Source: Microvirga mediterraneensis (GTDB lineage Bacteria > Pseudomonadota > Alphaproteobacteria > Rhizobiales > Beijerinckiaceae). From it: a stretch of 64,000 bases of DNA. Made by a program: the position numbers and the translations under genes. Shown here one piece after another: positions 39,163-47,314 of this stretch; position 1 is the stretch's first letter; each line of letters opens with the position of its first letter. The notes below the pieces were generated by a model. The model saw only the letters and a list, made by a program, of their open reading frames with translations. It did not search any database and had not been told where the DNA came from. Location: NCBI RefSeq assembly GCF_013520865.1, contig NZ_JACDXJ010000001.1, positions 2,471,001 through 2,535,000 of the forward strand, in the 5' to 3' direction.

Positions 39163-39965
39163 ACGACCGACCCAACGAACTGGACAAGGCCGCCATTCAA
39201 TCGAAGATCCTGTTTGGCAAGCGGGCTCTCGTCGTCGGCATCGCCAACGAGCATTCGATTGCCTATGGCTGTGCCCGGGTCTTCCGCGAGCTTGGCGCGG
39301 ATCTTGCCGTTACCTACCTCAACGAGAAGGCAAAGCCCTATGTCGAGCCCCTCGCAAAGGAACTAGGAGCCTCGATCTTCGCGCCGTGCGATGTGGCTCA
39401 GCCCGGGCAACTTGAAGCCGTTTTCGAACAGATCCAGACAACCTGGGGCAACCTCGACATCGCTCTCCATTCGATCGCATTCGCACCGAAACAGGATCTG
39501 CAGGGGCGGCTCGTCGACAGCTCGGACGAGGGCTTCAAGGTGGCGATGGACATCTCGTGTCATTCCTTCATCCGCATGGCGCGGCTTGCCGAGCCGTTGA
39601 TGCGTGATGGCGGTACGCTCCTGGCCATGAGCTACCACGGCGCCAACAAGGTGGTGCCGAACTACAACCTGATGGGGCCCGTAAAGGCGGCGCTGGAGAG
39701 CGCCGTCCGCTATCTCGCCTATGAACTGGGGGATAAGCACATCCGCGTACATGCCGTATCCCCTGGCCCTTTGAAAACCCGGGCTGCCTCCGGTCTGAAG
39801 GACTTCGACGTCCTTCTTGCCGAAGCCATCGAACGGGCGCCCATCGGCGAATTGGTCGATATCGAGGATGTCGGCCTCACAGCAGCCTATTTGACGACGC
39901 CGTTCGCCAGACGGCTTACAGGGACGACCACTTATGTCGACGGCGGTCTCAGCATTATGGCTTGA
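39159..39965 (+). CDS. fabI: Enoyl-[acyl-carrier-protein] reductase FabI-type
   Basis: A 268-residue NAD(P)H-dependent enoyl-ACP reductase with VGIANEHSIAYG cofactor loop, HSIAFAP, and the catalytic Tyr159, Tyr169 and Lys176 (YHGANKVVPNYNLMGPVK). Reduces the double bond of enoyl-ACP, the last step of the fatty-acid cycle. Being tied by a 4-base overlap to DUF3141 instead of lying with other fab genes suggests a second copy dedicated to this cluster, perhaps acting on enoyl thioesters for storage lipid or redox balance (inference). Confidence 0.93.
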   Translation: MNDRPNELDKAAIQSKILFGKRALVVGIANEHSIAYGCARVFRELGADLAVTYLNEKAKPYVEPLAKELGASIFAPCDVAQPGQLEAVFEQIQTTWGNLDIALHSIAFAPKQDLQGRLVDSSDEGFKVAMDISCHSFIRMARLAEPLMRDGGTLLAMSYHGANKVVPNYNLMGPVKAALESAVRYLAYELGDKHIRVHAVSPGPLKTRAASGLKDFDVLLAEAIERAPIGELVDIEDVGLTAAYLTTPFARRLTGTTTYVDGGLSIMA

Positions 39966-40005
39966 GAGGCTTTTGGACCGAGATGCCCGAAGAGGGAAGA
40001 GAGCC

Positions 40006-41106
40006 GTGCATGCAGTCGATTCCCAGGAGGCGATGAACAGCCAGGAGCGGATTAGCGCTTCCGAGGCTTCCTATGTGGAGAAGGCGCTCGGGCTCGTGCT
40101 CCTTCTGGTGCTGGCCATCGGCTGCATCTACACCCTGGCGCCTTTCCTCAAGGCTATCTTTCTTGCCGTCACGCTGTGCGTGTCGACCTGGTCCCTGTTT
40201 CGGAAGGTGGAGAGACGATTGGGCCGGCGCCCGACCGCCGCGGCCCTGCTCATGACCCTGCTGATCGCCTCCCTGCTCGTTCTCCCGCTCCTGACCTTGG
40301 GCGCGAACCTGACGGACGATATTGCCCGGCTCACCGCTGCGATCCGGTCCGCCATCGATCAGGGGCTTCCGCCTCCCGGCTGGCTCGGACGCATTCCGCT
40401 GCTCGGCCATGAGGCGGAGAGGGTATGGCTCGAAGCGTCCCAACAGGGGAAAGGGCTCGGGCCGGCTTTGGCGCCCTACGCGGTGCCGCTGCGGGATTGG
40501 GCGCTGCACCAGGGAAGCACGCTCTTGTCGGGTACGCTTCAAGTAGGATTCGGCATCGTGCTCGTTTTCTTCTTCTATCGCGACGGTGCCTATGTGGAGC
40601 GCCGCGTCGAATGGGCTATGGCGCGCCTCGGCGGCTGGCGGGCGCGTCATGTGCTGAAGACGGCGGGCGCCACCATCAAGAGCGTCGTCAATGGAGTTCT
40701 TGGCACGGCGCTCATCCAGGGCATCCTGCTCGGCTTCAGCTTCTGGCTTGCGAGCGTGCCCGGCGCCATCCTGCTCGGGGCCGTCGGCATGGTCTTCACT
40801 CTTGTGCCCATGGGCCTCCTGTTGCTCTGGCTGCCGGCGGGCCTCTGGCTGATGTCCGAGGGGCATAGCGGCTGGGCGGTCTTCGTAATGGTCTGGAACG
40901 GCCTTCTGGTCGGAAGCCTCGACAACGTCCTTCGTCCATACCTGATCAGTCGCGGGATCCGAATGCCGATGGTGGTGATCTTTCTAGGCGTGCTCGGCGG
41001 TCTGCTGGCCTTCGGGATCATCGGCGTCTTTCTCGGCCCCGTCCTGCTCGCCGTCGCCTACACCCTGTTCCAGGATTGGGGCCGGAACAATGAAGCCGCG
41101 CCATGA
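40006..41106 (+). CDS. AI-2E family transporter-like membrane protein
   Basis: A 366-residue protein with seven or eight hydrophobic segments and the family layout: two N-terminal helix pairs, a soluble segment, then ILVFFFYRDG-type region (here GIVLVFFFYRDGAYVERRVE), VVNGVLGTALIQGILLG and DNVLRPYLISRG followed by PMVVIFLGVLGGLLAFGIIG. Members export autoinducer-2 or act as sodium/proton antiporters. GTG at 40006 has AGAGGGAAGAG well placed; ATG at 40033 has AGGAGG but only two bases away. Confidence 0.87.
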   Translation: MHAVDSQEAMNSQERISASEASYVEKALGLVLLLVLAIGCIYTLAPFLKAIFLAVTLCVSTWSLFRKVERRLGRRPTAAALLMTLLIASLLVLPLLTLGANLTDDIARLTAAIRSAIDQGLPPPGWLGRIPLLGHEAERVWLEASQQGKGLGPALAPYAVPLRDWALHQGSTLLSGTLQVGFGIVLVFFFYRDGAYVERRVEWAMARLGGWRARHVLKTAGATIKSVVNGVLGTALIQGILLGFSFWLASVPGAILLGAVGMVFTLVPMGLLLLWLPAGLWLMSEGHSGWAVFVMVWNGLLVGSLDNVLRPYLISRGIRMPMVVIFLGVLGGLLAFGIIGVFLGPVLLAVAYTLFQDWGRNNEAAP

Positions 41107-41116
41107 GGAGAGCGGG

Positions 41117-41764
41117 ATGAGAACCATCAAACTGCAGGATGCTGTTGCGATGATCCCGACAGGCGCGACCCTGATGGTCGGGGGCTTCATGGGCGTCGGG
41201 ACCCCGGAGCCCCTGGTCGACGAACTCGTGCGGCAGCAGAAAGGCGATATGACGGTGATTGCCAACGACACGGCCGCACCCGGTACCGGCATCGGCAAGC
41301 TGATCACGTCCAAGCTCCTGCGGCGGGTGATCGTAAGCCATATCGGCCTTAATCCCGAGACGCAGCAGCAGATGCTGGCCGGAGAGCTGCAGGTAGATCT
41401 GGTTCCGCAGGGCACGCTCGCCGAGCGCATCCGTGCAGGCGGCTTCGGGCTCGGCGGTATCCTGACAGCGACCGGAATCGGCACCATTGCAGAAGAGGGG
41501 AAGCAGAAGATCGCGGTCGATGGCCGTGACTACCTGCTGGAGCCCGCCCTGCGCGCCGACTTCGCCCTCGTGCATGCCTTCATCGCCGACTACCTGGGCA
41601 ACCTTCAATACGCACTGACGGCGCGCAACTTTAACCCGCTGATGGCGATGGCCGCCGACACAGTCATCGTGCAGGCGGAGAACATCGTTCCCGTCGGTGT
41701 CGTTGCGCCCGATCATGTCGTGACGCCCGCTCCGGTGGTCGATTACCTCATTGCGAAAGGCTGA
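41117..41764 (+). CDS. CoA-transferase subunit A (AtoD-like)
   Basis: A 215-residue alpha subunit of a class I CoA-transferase. The CoA-binding GGFMGVGTPE loop near residue 22, the GFGLGGILTATGIGT segment, and VAPDHVVTPAPVVDYL at the end are typical of acetate/butyrate:acetoacetate CoA-transferases. GAGGAGAGCGGG is the ribosome site. Four bases separate its stop from the subunit B start. Confidence 0.92.
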   Translation: MRTIKLQDAVAMIPTGATLMVGGFMGVGTPEPLVDELVRQQKGDMTVIANDTAAPGTGIGKLITSKLLRRVIVSHIGLNPETQQQMLAGELQVDLVPQGTLAERIRAGGFGLGGILTATGIGTIAEEGKQKIAVDGRDYLLEPALRADFALVHAFIADYLGNLQYALTARNFNPLMAMAADTVIVQAENIVPVGVVAPDHVVTPAPVVDYLIAKG

Positions 41765-41768
41765 CGCC

Positions 41769-42470
41769 ATGGATGCGCAATCCCTTATCGCCAGACGCAT
41801 CGCACAGGAACTACGGGACGGAATGCTGGTCAATCTCGGCATCGGCATTCCCACCCTGGTGGCCAACTTCGTGCCCAAGGGAATCCACGTCTTCTTCCAA
41901 TCCGAGAACGGCCTCATCGGAACCGGACCCGTGCCGGAGCCCGGCATGGTGCTCCCGTGGCTGACGGATGCGGGCGGAAAACCCGTGACAGCTCTCCCGG
42001 GGGCATCCGCCTTCGACAGCGCCATGTCCTTCGGCCTGATCCGGGGAGGTCATCTCGATATCACCGTGCTCGGCGGCCTTCAGGTCGACCGGCGCGGCCT
42101 CCTCGCCAACTGGATGGTGCCGGGCAAGATGGTGCCGGGCATGGGCGGCGCCATGGATCTCGTGGCTGGAGCCAAGCGCGTCATCGTCGCCATGCAGCAT
42201 ACCGCGAAGGGACGCCCGAAGATCGTCCGGGAATGCGCGCTGCCGCTCACCTCGAACCGGCCGGTCGATCTCGTCGTCACCGAACTCGCCGTGATCGGTT
42301 TCCCGAACGGGCAGGCCACTCTTCTCGAGACGCAGGATGGCGTCAGCATCGAGGATGTCATCGCCGCGACCGAGGCCGAGCTCGCCATCTCGCCCGACCT
42401 GACGAAGCCGGCCATCGTGCCGATCTCACCGGGAGCCGTTTCCCTGCCGCCTGTAGGTGAAGCCAAATGA
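41769..42470 (+). CDS. CoA-transferase subunit B (AtoA-like)
   Basis: A 233-residue beta subunit. The catalytic glutamate is Glu46 in FQSENGLIG; VNLGIGIPTLVANFVP precedes it and GGHLDITVLGGLQVD follows. With subunit A it moves CoA between acetate and acetoacetate or similar acids, so it can feed PHA or ketone-body metabolism. Stop overlaps the next ATG (ATGA). Confidence 0.93.
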   Translation: MDAQSLIARRIAQELRDGMLVNLGIGIPTLVANFVPKGIHVFFQSENGLIGTGPVPEPGMVLPWLTDAGGKPVTALPGASAFDSAMSFGLIRGGHLDITVLGGLQVDRRGLLANWMVPGKMVPGMGGAMDLVAGAKRVIVAMQHTAKGRPKIVRECALPLTSNRPVDLVVTELAVIGFPNGQATLLETQDGVSIEDVIAATEAELAISPDLTKPAIVPISPGAVSLPPVGEAK

Positions 42471-42937
42471 ACGCAACGATCAATCCTGCCGCTCCTCAAT
42501 ACCTGCCGATCTTCATCACCGCGCCGGGTGGGACCGATATTCTCATGGTGATCGTGGCGCTGTTTCTGGTGCTCGCCGTGCTGGCGGTCGGGCTCCTGTT
42601 CCTGCGCCTGCACACGTTGCCCGAGCGGATTGCCCACAAGGCTCACAAGCTCCAGTTCGAGATCGTCGCCGTGCTGGGGCTGCTGGCGCTGTTCTCCCAC
42701 ATGCACATCTTCTGGGTAGCAGGATTGCTGCTCGCACTGATCGATATTCCCGATTTCGGAGGCACGTTCAACAGGATGGCCGGATCGCTCGAGAAGATCG
42801 CGGGCGTCCCGCCGGGCAAGGGTGCGGATGACGTGCCCGACGAGGGCGCTGACGCCGCTGCGCGGAGCGAGAACACGGTCGAAGTGCCGCCGACCGTCAC
42901 GCCTTATCGTATGCCGAAGGAGCAGTCCCATGCTTGA
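42467..42937 (+). CDS. Small membrane protein paired with an HlyD-type protein
   Basis: A 156-residue protein with three hydrophobic segments (ILMVIVALFLVLAVLAVGLL; EIVAVLGLLALFSHM; IFWVAGLLLALIDIP) and a cytoplasmic HTLPERIAHKAHK loop; acidic, proline-containing tail. Position directly before a membrane fusion protein recalls the DUF3302-HlyD pairs YiaW-YiaV and YibI-YibH of enterobacteria; similarity is in layout, so the family call is tentative. Overlaps the genes on both sides. Confidence 0.65.
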   Translation: MNATINPAAPQYLPIFITAPGGTDILMVIVALFLVLAVLAVGLLFLRLHTLPERIAHKAHKLQFEIVAVLGLLALFSHMHIFWVAGLLLALIDIPDFGGTFNRMAGSLEKIAGVPPGKGADDVPDEGADAAARSENTVEVPPTVTPYRMPKEQSHA

Positions 42938-44165
42938 GCTTCTTCTCTGCTCCATGCTGACGATCCTGCCGGATTATCTCTACCGCCGTTACGCACAGGG
43001 CAAGCGGATCGGAAAGGAGATCACGCTCTACTCGGTGTGGTTCGAGCTGCGGTGGGGCATCGTCACCTGCCTCATGCTGACCATCGGGCTGATCACGGTG
43101 GTTTTCTACAACCACCCGGCAACCACGAATGCCACGGCGTTCTTCCGCACCATTCCAATCCTGCCCGAGACCAACGGGCGTGTGGCCGAGATCTATATCG
43201 ATGGCGTAAGCGGTGCCGTCAAACAAGGCGCGCCGATCTTCCGGCTCGACAGCTCCAAGCAGGAGGCGGCAGCTGAAACGGCGCGTCGCAAGATCGCCGA
43301 GACCGATGCCGCCATGGTGGTGGCTCAGGCCGATATCCGGGCTGCCGAGGGCAAGCTTCAGGAAGCTCGAAGCGCCTATCAGCAGGCGGTTGACGAACTG
43401 GAGACCAAGCAGGAAATCTACCGGCGCAATCCGGGCGCCGTGGCGACGCGGGATATTGAGCGGCTGCAGGTCTCCGTGGAAGGCCGTCAAGGCAGTATTG
43501 ACGCCGCGACCGCCGCCAAGCAGCAGGCTGAAGCGCAGCTCTCCACGCTGCTCCCCGCCCAGAAGGCCAGCGCCGAGGCGGAATTGGCACAGGCCGAGGT
43601 GGACCTGTCGAAGACTGTCATCCGCGCCGGCGTGGGGGGGCGCGTGGAGCAGTTCACACTCCGGGTGGGCGACATCGTCAACCCACTCATGCGGCCGGCT
43701 GGGATCCTGATTCCGGAGGGTGCCGGCCGGGGAAACCTGCAGGCCGGCTTCGGGCAGGTCGAGTCTCAGTCGCTAAAGGTCGGGATGGTGGCAGAGGCTA
43801 CCTGCGCGTCAGAGCCCTGGACGATCATCCCGATGGTGGTCACCGGGGTTCAGGACTATATCTCCGCAGGGCAGGTTCGCAGCGGCGAGCAACTGCTTGA
43901 CCCGCAGCAGGTGACGCGACCGGGAACTGTCCTGACTTTTCTAGAGCCGCTCTACGAGAACGGGTTCAATGGCGTCACCCCTGGCAGCAGCTGCATCGTC
44001 AATGCCTATTCGAACCACCATGAGGAAATCGTCGCACCCGAGACCAGCACGATGCGGCGGCTCGTCCTCCATGTCGTGGACGGAGTCGGACTTGTGCATG
44101 CCATGATCCTGCGCATCCAGGCACTCCTGTATCCGATTCAGACGCTCGTGTTCAGTGGGCACTGA
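42930..44165 (+). CDS. HlyD/EmrA-type membrane fusion protein
   Basis: A 411-residue periplasmic adaptor. Two hydrophobic helices at the N-terminus (residues 1-15 and 38-60), a lipoyl half-motif (PETNGRVAEIYIDGVSGAVK), a long alpha-hairpin (residues 105-220, rich in Ala, Glu and Gln), and the second lipoyl half (KTVIRAGVGGRVEQFTLRVG). AAGGAG precedes the ATG, which lies inside the previous gene. No outer-membrane or ABC partner in the window, so what it moves is unknown. Confidence 0.85.
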   Translation: MLELLLCSMLTILPDYLYRRYAQGKRIGKEITLYSVWFELRWGIVTCLMLTIGLITVVFYNHPATTNATAFFRTIPILPETNGRVAEIYIDGVSGAVKQGAPIFRLDSSKQEAAAETARRKIAETDAAMVVAQADIRAAEGKLQEARSAYQQAVDELETKQEIYRRNPGAVATRDIERLQVSVEGRQGSIDAATAAKQQAEAQLSTLLPAQKASAEAELAQAEVDLSKTVIRAGVGGRVEQFTLRVGDIVNPLMRPAGILIPEGAGRGNLQAGFGQVESQSLKVGMVAEATCASEPWTIIPMVVTGVQDYISAGQVRSGEQLLDPQQVTRPGTVLTFLEPLYENGFNGVTPGSSCIVNAYSNHHEEIVAPETSTMRRLVLHVVDGVGLVHAMILRIQALLYPIQTLVFSGH

Positions 44166-44188
44166 TATCGACATCGGGGAGAAATGAT

Positions 44189-44590
44189 GTGGCCACTCTG
44201 CTCTTTGAACTGATCTCACCCGAGCGTGTTCTGTTCTCCGGCGATGTGCGCGGGGTCATGTTGCCGGCCACCGAGGGTGACATGACCGTCATGGCTGGAC
44301 ACGAGCCGACCATGGTGATGCTCAATCCCGGCATCATAGCAGTCACGGATAGCCAGGGACATGGTCATCGCGCCTTCGTCCGGGGTGGTTTCGTCCAGAT
44401 TATCAATACCGGGGTGTCGGTTCTGGCCGAGCTGGCGCTGCCCCCGGAGGAGCTTACGCGGGACCGCCTCGACGAGGAGATCCTGCGCCTGGAGACGATG
44501 CGTGAAGCCATGCGGGAGGATAAGTCCCGTCGGGAGGCTGACTTCGCCATCGGCCGCCTGGAGCAGGTGAAGACAACCCTTTCGTTCTGA
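44189..44590 (+). CDS. Orphan F1-ATPase epsilon subunit (AtpC paralogue)
   Basis: A 133-residue protein from GTG, preceded by GGGGAGA. The N-terminal beta-sandwich of epsilon is complete (FELISPERVLFSGDVRGVML, EGDMTVMAGHEPTMVMLNPG, FVRGGFVQIINTGVSVLAEL), followed by a helical hairpin (DEEILRLETMREAMRED, FAIGRLEQVKTTL). Epsilon couples and brakes ATP synthase; the normal gene ends the atpHAGDC operon. Here it stands alone inside the acetate/PHA cluster next to zeta inhibitor genes, so an exchangeable or regulatory epsilon is likely (inference). Confidence 0.88.
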   Translation: MATLLFELISPERVLFSGDVRGVMLPATEGDMTVMAGHEPTMVMLNPGIIAVTDSQGHGHRAFVRGGFVQIINTGVSVLAELALPPEELTRDRLDEEILRLETMREAMREDKSRREADFAIGRLEQVKTTLSF

Positions 44591-44619
44591 GGAAACTGCC
44601 CATTCAAGGAGGATGAGCC

Positions 44620-44961
44620 ATGACCACGGTGCAGAAGAGATCAGGAACGTCGGAGACGCTGCGCAGCGGCGCCGGTGTCACTTTGCCCGATAGCGGTGGC
44701 CAGGCCCTGGCGAATGCCACGGAAGCTTGGTTTGCGGCAAGCGCCGAATGCCAGCGAGAGATGATTGGATTTGTATCCATGCGGCTGGAGAAGGACGGAG
44801 AAATCGCTCGTGAAATCATGGCTAGCAAGAACTTGGCGGATGTTGCGGCCATCCAGTCCCGCTGGATGGAGGAAACCCTGCGCGACTACAACGACGAGAT
44901 GGGCAAGCTGATGACAATCTGCACCAAGTCCGTCAATGGCGGAGCCGGTGCAAAGGGGTAA
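44620..44961 (+). CDS. Phasin-like protein
   Basis: A 113-residue helical protein with a phasin-type core (EAWFAASAECQREMIGFVSM, then LADVAAIQSRWMEETLRDYN). Phasins coat PHA granules; short forms of this type are common in Rhizobiales. AAGGAGGATGAGCC before the ATG is a strong site. Last plus-strand gene before a bidirectional terminator. Confidence 0.8.
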   Translation: MTTVQKRSGTSETLRSGAGVTLPDSGGQALANATEAWFAASAECQREMIGFVSMRLEKDGEIAREIMASKNLADVAAIQSRWMEETLRDYNDEMGKLMTICTKSVNGGAGAKG

Positions 44962-44978
44962 TGTCTTCCGCACTCGGC

Positions 44979-45017
44979 GCGCCCGCCTGACGACGATTGC
45001 CCTCGTCAGGCGGGCGC
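44979..45017. terminator. Bidirectional terminator between phasin and zeta genes
   Basis: Fifteen perfectly paired bases (GCGCCCGCCTGACGA / TCGTCAGGCGGGCGC), 9-nt loop, between two converging genes. Confidence 0.85.
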
Positions 45018-45025
45018 TCGTCCGC

Positions 45026-45352
45026 TCACCATGTGGTCGAGCGGATCTGTATCATGGCCGCGGCCATGAGCTCGGCCATTTTTTGACGGATCTGCTCGTC
45101 GGAAAGGTCGACGCCGTTGGCTTCGAAATCAGATCGAAGTTTTCCGACAAGACCCTCGTCGACGACCCGCGCCACCAGGCTTCGGCCGATCTCGGCGACA
45201 AAATCGTCGGCTTTCTGGCCCTTAAGTCCGAGCTGGCTGGCCGCCCATTGTCCAAGCAGCCTGTTGCGTCGTGCCAGTGCGCGGAACCGCGCCTCCTCGT
45301 CGTGGGCGAACATCTGCTCGAAGGACCGCTCGCGATCTTCGAAAAGAGTCAT
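45026..45352 (-). CDS. F1-ATPase inhibitor zeta subunit (DUF1476), full-length form
   Basis: A 108-residue protein with both parts of zeta: the N-terminal arm FEDRERSFEQMFAHDEEARF, which in Paracoccus denitrificans is the segment that blocks ATP hydrolysis, and the four-helix bundle (ARRNRLLGQWAASQLGLKG, KLRSDFEANGVDLSDEQIRQKM). Binds F1 in the cytoplasm. GGAGGTGA just before the ATG predicts strong translation. Divergent from a second zeta homologue 207 bases away and near an orphan epsilon gene. Confidence 0.9.
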   Translation of the reverse strand: MTLFEDRERSFEQMFAHDEEARFRALARRNRLLGQWAASQLGLKGQKADDFVAEIGRSLVARVVDEGLVGKLRSDFEANGVDLSDEQIRQKMAELMAAAMIQIRSTTW

Positions 45353-45559
45353 GGATCACCTCCAGGCTTATCATGGCTGACAGGTCGAAATGGCATCATA
45401 CACGAGATCGTGGCTTGCTTGTGCGCGGCTGTCGTTGAATCACGCTCACTCCTGCGCGAGCGATGGAGCACAGCCTGGGTACGAATGGTCGAAATCGGAT
45501 GGACTGCTTACGCCGCTCCACGAGATGAAGCGCGTAATGCTGCTTAAGGAGGATCACGA

Positions 45560-45886
45560 ATGACCAATCCGAAGGACATTCAACAGACCATCCTCCGCAA
45601 CAAGCTCATCGGCAGGTGGGCCGCGGAGAAGCTGGGTATCATCGGTCGCGATGCCGACATTTACGCGGATGCTCTAGCGAGGGACGCGGTCGATCCCGAG
45701 CGCAGCGACGTGTTCAGCAAGATACGCCGCGAATTCGACGCCGCGGGCGTGGCCATGTCGGATGAGCAGATCCGACGGGTCATGACCGATTTCATGCTCA
45801 AAGCCGGGAACCTGATGCTGACGAAACAGGGAGATAACCTTGATGCAGCGGCTGTGGCTCTCGCACGTAATCTCATGTCGCGATAG
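45560..45886 (+). CDS. Zeta-subunit homologue lacking the inhibitory arm (DUF1476)
   Basis: A 108-residue protein that begins directly at the bundle (ILRNKLIGRWAAEKLGIIGR, KIRREFDAAGVAMSDEQIRR): the roughly 25 N-terminal residues that inhibit F1 are missing. It instead has an extra C-terminal helix (LDAAAVALARNLMSR). AAGGAGG is optimally placed, so the short start is real, not a mis-call. It might compete with full zeta for F1 and relieve inhibition, or bind another partner (inference). Confidence 0.85.
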   Translation: MTNPKDIQQTILRNKLIGRWAAEKLGIIGRDADIYADALARDAVDPERSDVFSKIRREFDAAGVAMSDEQIRRVMTDFMLKAGNLMLTKQGDNLDAAAVALARNLMSR

Positions 45887-45921
45887 TGCAGCTTCGGCCT
45901 TAGGGTAGGGACGTGGGGCAC

Positions 45922-46455
45922 TCATCCCTCGTCCAGAATTTTCAGGCGTGCGCGCTTCACGAACAGCAGACGATGCAGCTCCGGCTCTCCGACGACCGCG
46001 CAGAGTTCACGGAAACCGAAGAAGGGGAGCAGGGCAACGAACAGGAGCAATGTGGTCGTGAGAATACCGAACGGGGTGCCGCCGCCGACATCGGCTAGGC
46101 ATTCGGCAAGGGCCCTTCCGCGAAAGTACCCGATGGCCAGACTCTCGAAAATCTCACAGGCCGCCAGCAGAACCGAATAGATCGCCGCCTTGAAGACCAT
46201 CGCATAGATCAGCGGCTCCCGCTCATAGCGCTCGCCGACTTTCAGCTCCTCCGCCACGAACAGGATCTTCGCCAGCACGAGCGCATTCACGACCGCAAAG
46301 CTCTGTCGGTAGGGGAGGCCGCTTTCCTCCAGGATCAGCGATTTATGCAAGGAGGAAATGGCCAGCAGGCCCCAGAAATACAGAAAGATCACGCCGAAGC
46401 GCTTGAGGCCGCCGACCGTCTTTTGTCTGCGGGTGAGAGGCGCTGCATCGGACAT
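45922..46455 (-). CDS. Hypothetical inner-membrane protein
   Basis: A 177-residue protein with four hydrophobic segments (about residues 18-38, 52-70, 82-105, 128-152) and conserved-looking charged words (AEELKVGERYEREPLIYAMV, GFRELCAVVGEPELHRLLF). The pattern is reminiscent of small cation-transport-associated membrane proteins seen beside stress genes in Rhizobiales, but I cannot name the family. Convergent with the zeta homologue; 36 bases between stops. Confidence 0.65.
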   Translation of the reverse strand: MSDAAPLTRRQKTVGGLKRFGVIFLYFWGLLAISSLHKSLILEESGLPYRQSFAVVNALVLAKILFVAEELKVGERYEREPLIYAMVFKAAIYSVLLAACEIFESLAIGYFRGRALAECLADVGGGTPFGILTTTLLLFVALLPFFGFRELCAVVGEPELHRLLFVKRARLKILDEG

Positions 46456-46551
46456 CGAACGTCTTCTTCAATCAAGAAGGGCAATTGTGCGGAATGGGCC
46501 GGAGAACCGGCCCCCAGCCCATCCACACCGCGCCGCCTTTGGGCGTGCGCG

Positions 46552-47298
46552 TCAGGCCGCTTCACGCTTCTCGCGCAGGAGGTGTGCAAGAAGCATGCGG
46601 CGCGCACGCCGGCGGCGCAGTATCTGACTTCCGACCAGGAGACGCATGAGCCGGCGCTCGTCACCGCCGCCGTTTTCAACCTCGTCCTCTTCGCCGAAGC
46701 CTTCGTCATCCCCACGCTTCTCGCGCAGGAGATGGGCGAGAAGCATGCGACGGACGCGTCGGCGCCTCAGGATTGCGCTGCCGACCAGAAGGCGAAGGAC
46801 GCGGCGTTCCTCGTCGCTTCCCTCTTCTCCGCCATGAACCTCTTCCTCGTCCTCGTCTTCATCCCGTCCCTCGCGCAGGAGATGGGCGAGGAGTACGCGG
46901 CGCATGCGTCGCCGCCGCAGCAGGCGGCTGGCGATCAGAAGGCGTAGGATGCGGCGTTCCTCGTCGTCGCCTTCCTCACTTTCCTCGCCCTCGTCCTCTT
47001 CACTGAAATCCTCGTGCTCGCCGCGCCTCTCACGCAGGAGGTGGGCCAGCAGCAGGCGCCGCATGCGCCGGCGTCTCACGGCCCGGGCCGCGAGCGGGAG
47101 CCGTAGGATGCGGCCCATCTCGCCGCCTTCCTCTTCTTCCTCGTCGCCGAAGTCCTCCTCGCCGATATCCTCGTCCTCGTCCTCGCGACCTTCCCGAAGG
47201 AGGTGGGCGAGCAACAGGCGACGCATGCGCTGGCGCTTCAACATCCGACTGCCGATCAGGACGCGCGCAAGGTCATCATCACGAGCACTTAAAGCCAT
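46552..47298 (-). CDS. Five-repeat protein of alternating basic amphipathic helices and acidic linkers
   Basis: A 248-residue protein without known domain. Five near-identical units end in LLAHLLRE at residues 29-36, 83-90, 136-143, 186-193 and 236-243. Each unit has a hydrophobic/basic helix (LRLLIASRLLRRRRMRRVLL type) and, in the first four, an Asp/Glu linker of 15-22 residues. Net charges alternate strongly along the chain. CAGAGGAG precedes the ATG. 16 bases after the 172-residue gene, so one operon. Could bind nucleic acid or membrane by the arginine helices and be tuned by the acid parts; no function is known to me. Confidence 0.75.
   Translation of the reverse strand: MALSARDDDLARVLIGSRMLKRQRMRRLLLAHLLREGREDEDEDIGEEDFGDEEEEEGGEMGRILRLPLAARAVRRRRMRRLLLAHLLRERRGEHEDFSEEDEGEESEEGDDEERRILRLLIASRLLRRRRMRRVLLAHLLREGRDEDEDEEEVHGGEEGSDEERRVLRLLVGSAILRRRRVRRMLLAHLLREKRGDDEGFGEEDEVENGGGDERRLMRLLVGSQILRRRRARRMLLAHLLREKREAA
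46555..47268 (-). repeat. Five in-frame tandem repeats of about 150-162 bp
   Basis: The DNA behind the five-repeat protein. Periods between equal residues are 54, 53, 50 and 50 codons. The helix parts are well conserved and the acidic linkers vary in length and sequence. Confidence 0.85.
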
Positions 47299-47314
47299 GA
47301 TAGTCTCCTCTGTT

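Noticed and set aside
44936..45547. 203-codon plus-strand frame across the zeta gene
   Set aside because: Antisense to the well-supported zeta inhibitor; it also runs through the terminator hairpin.
46555..47268. Plus-strand frames across the five-repeat gene, seemingly also repetitive
   Set aside because: They mirror the minus-strand repeat; only the minus strand has a proper ribosome site and operon context.
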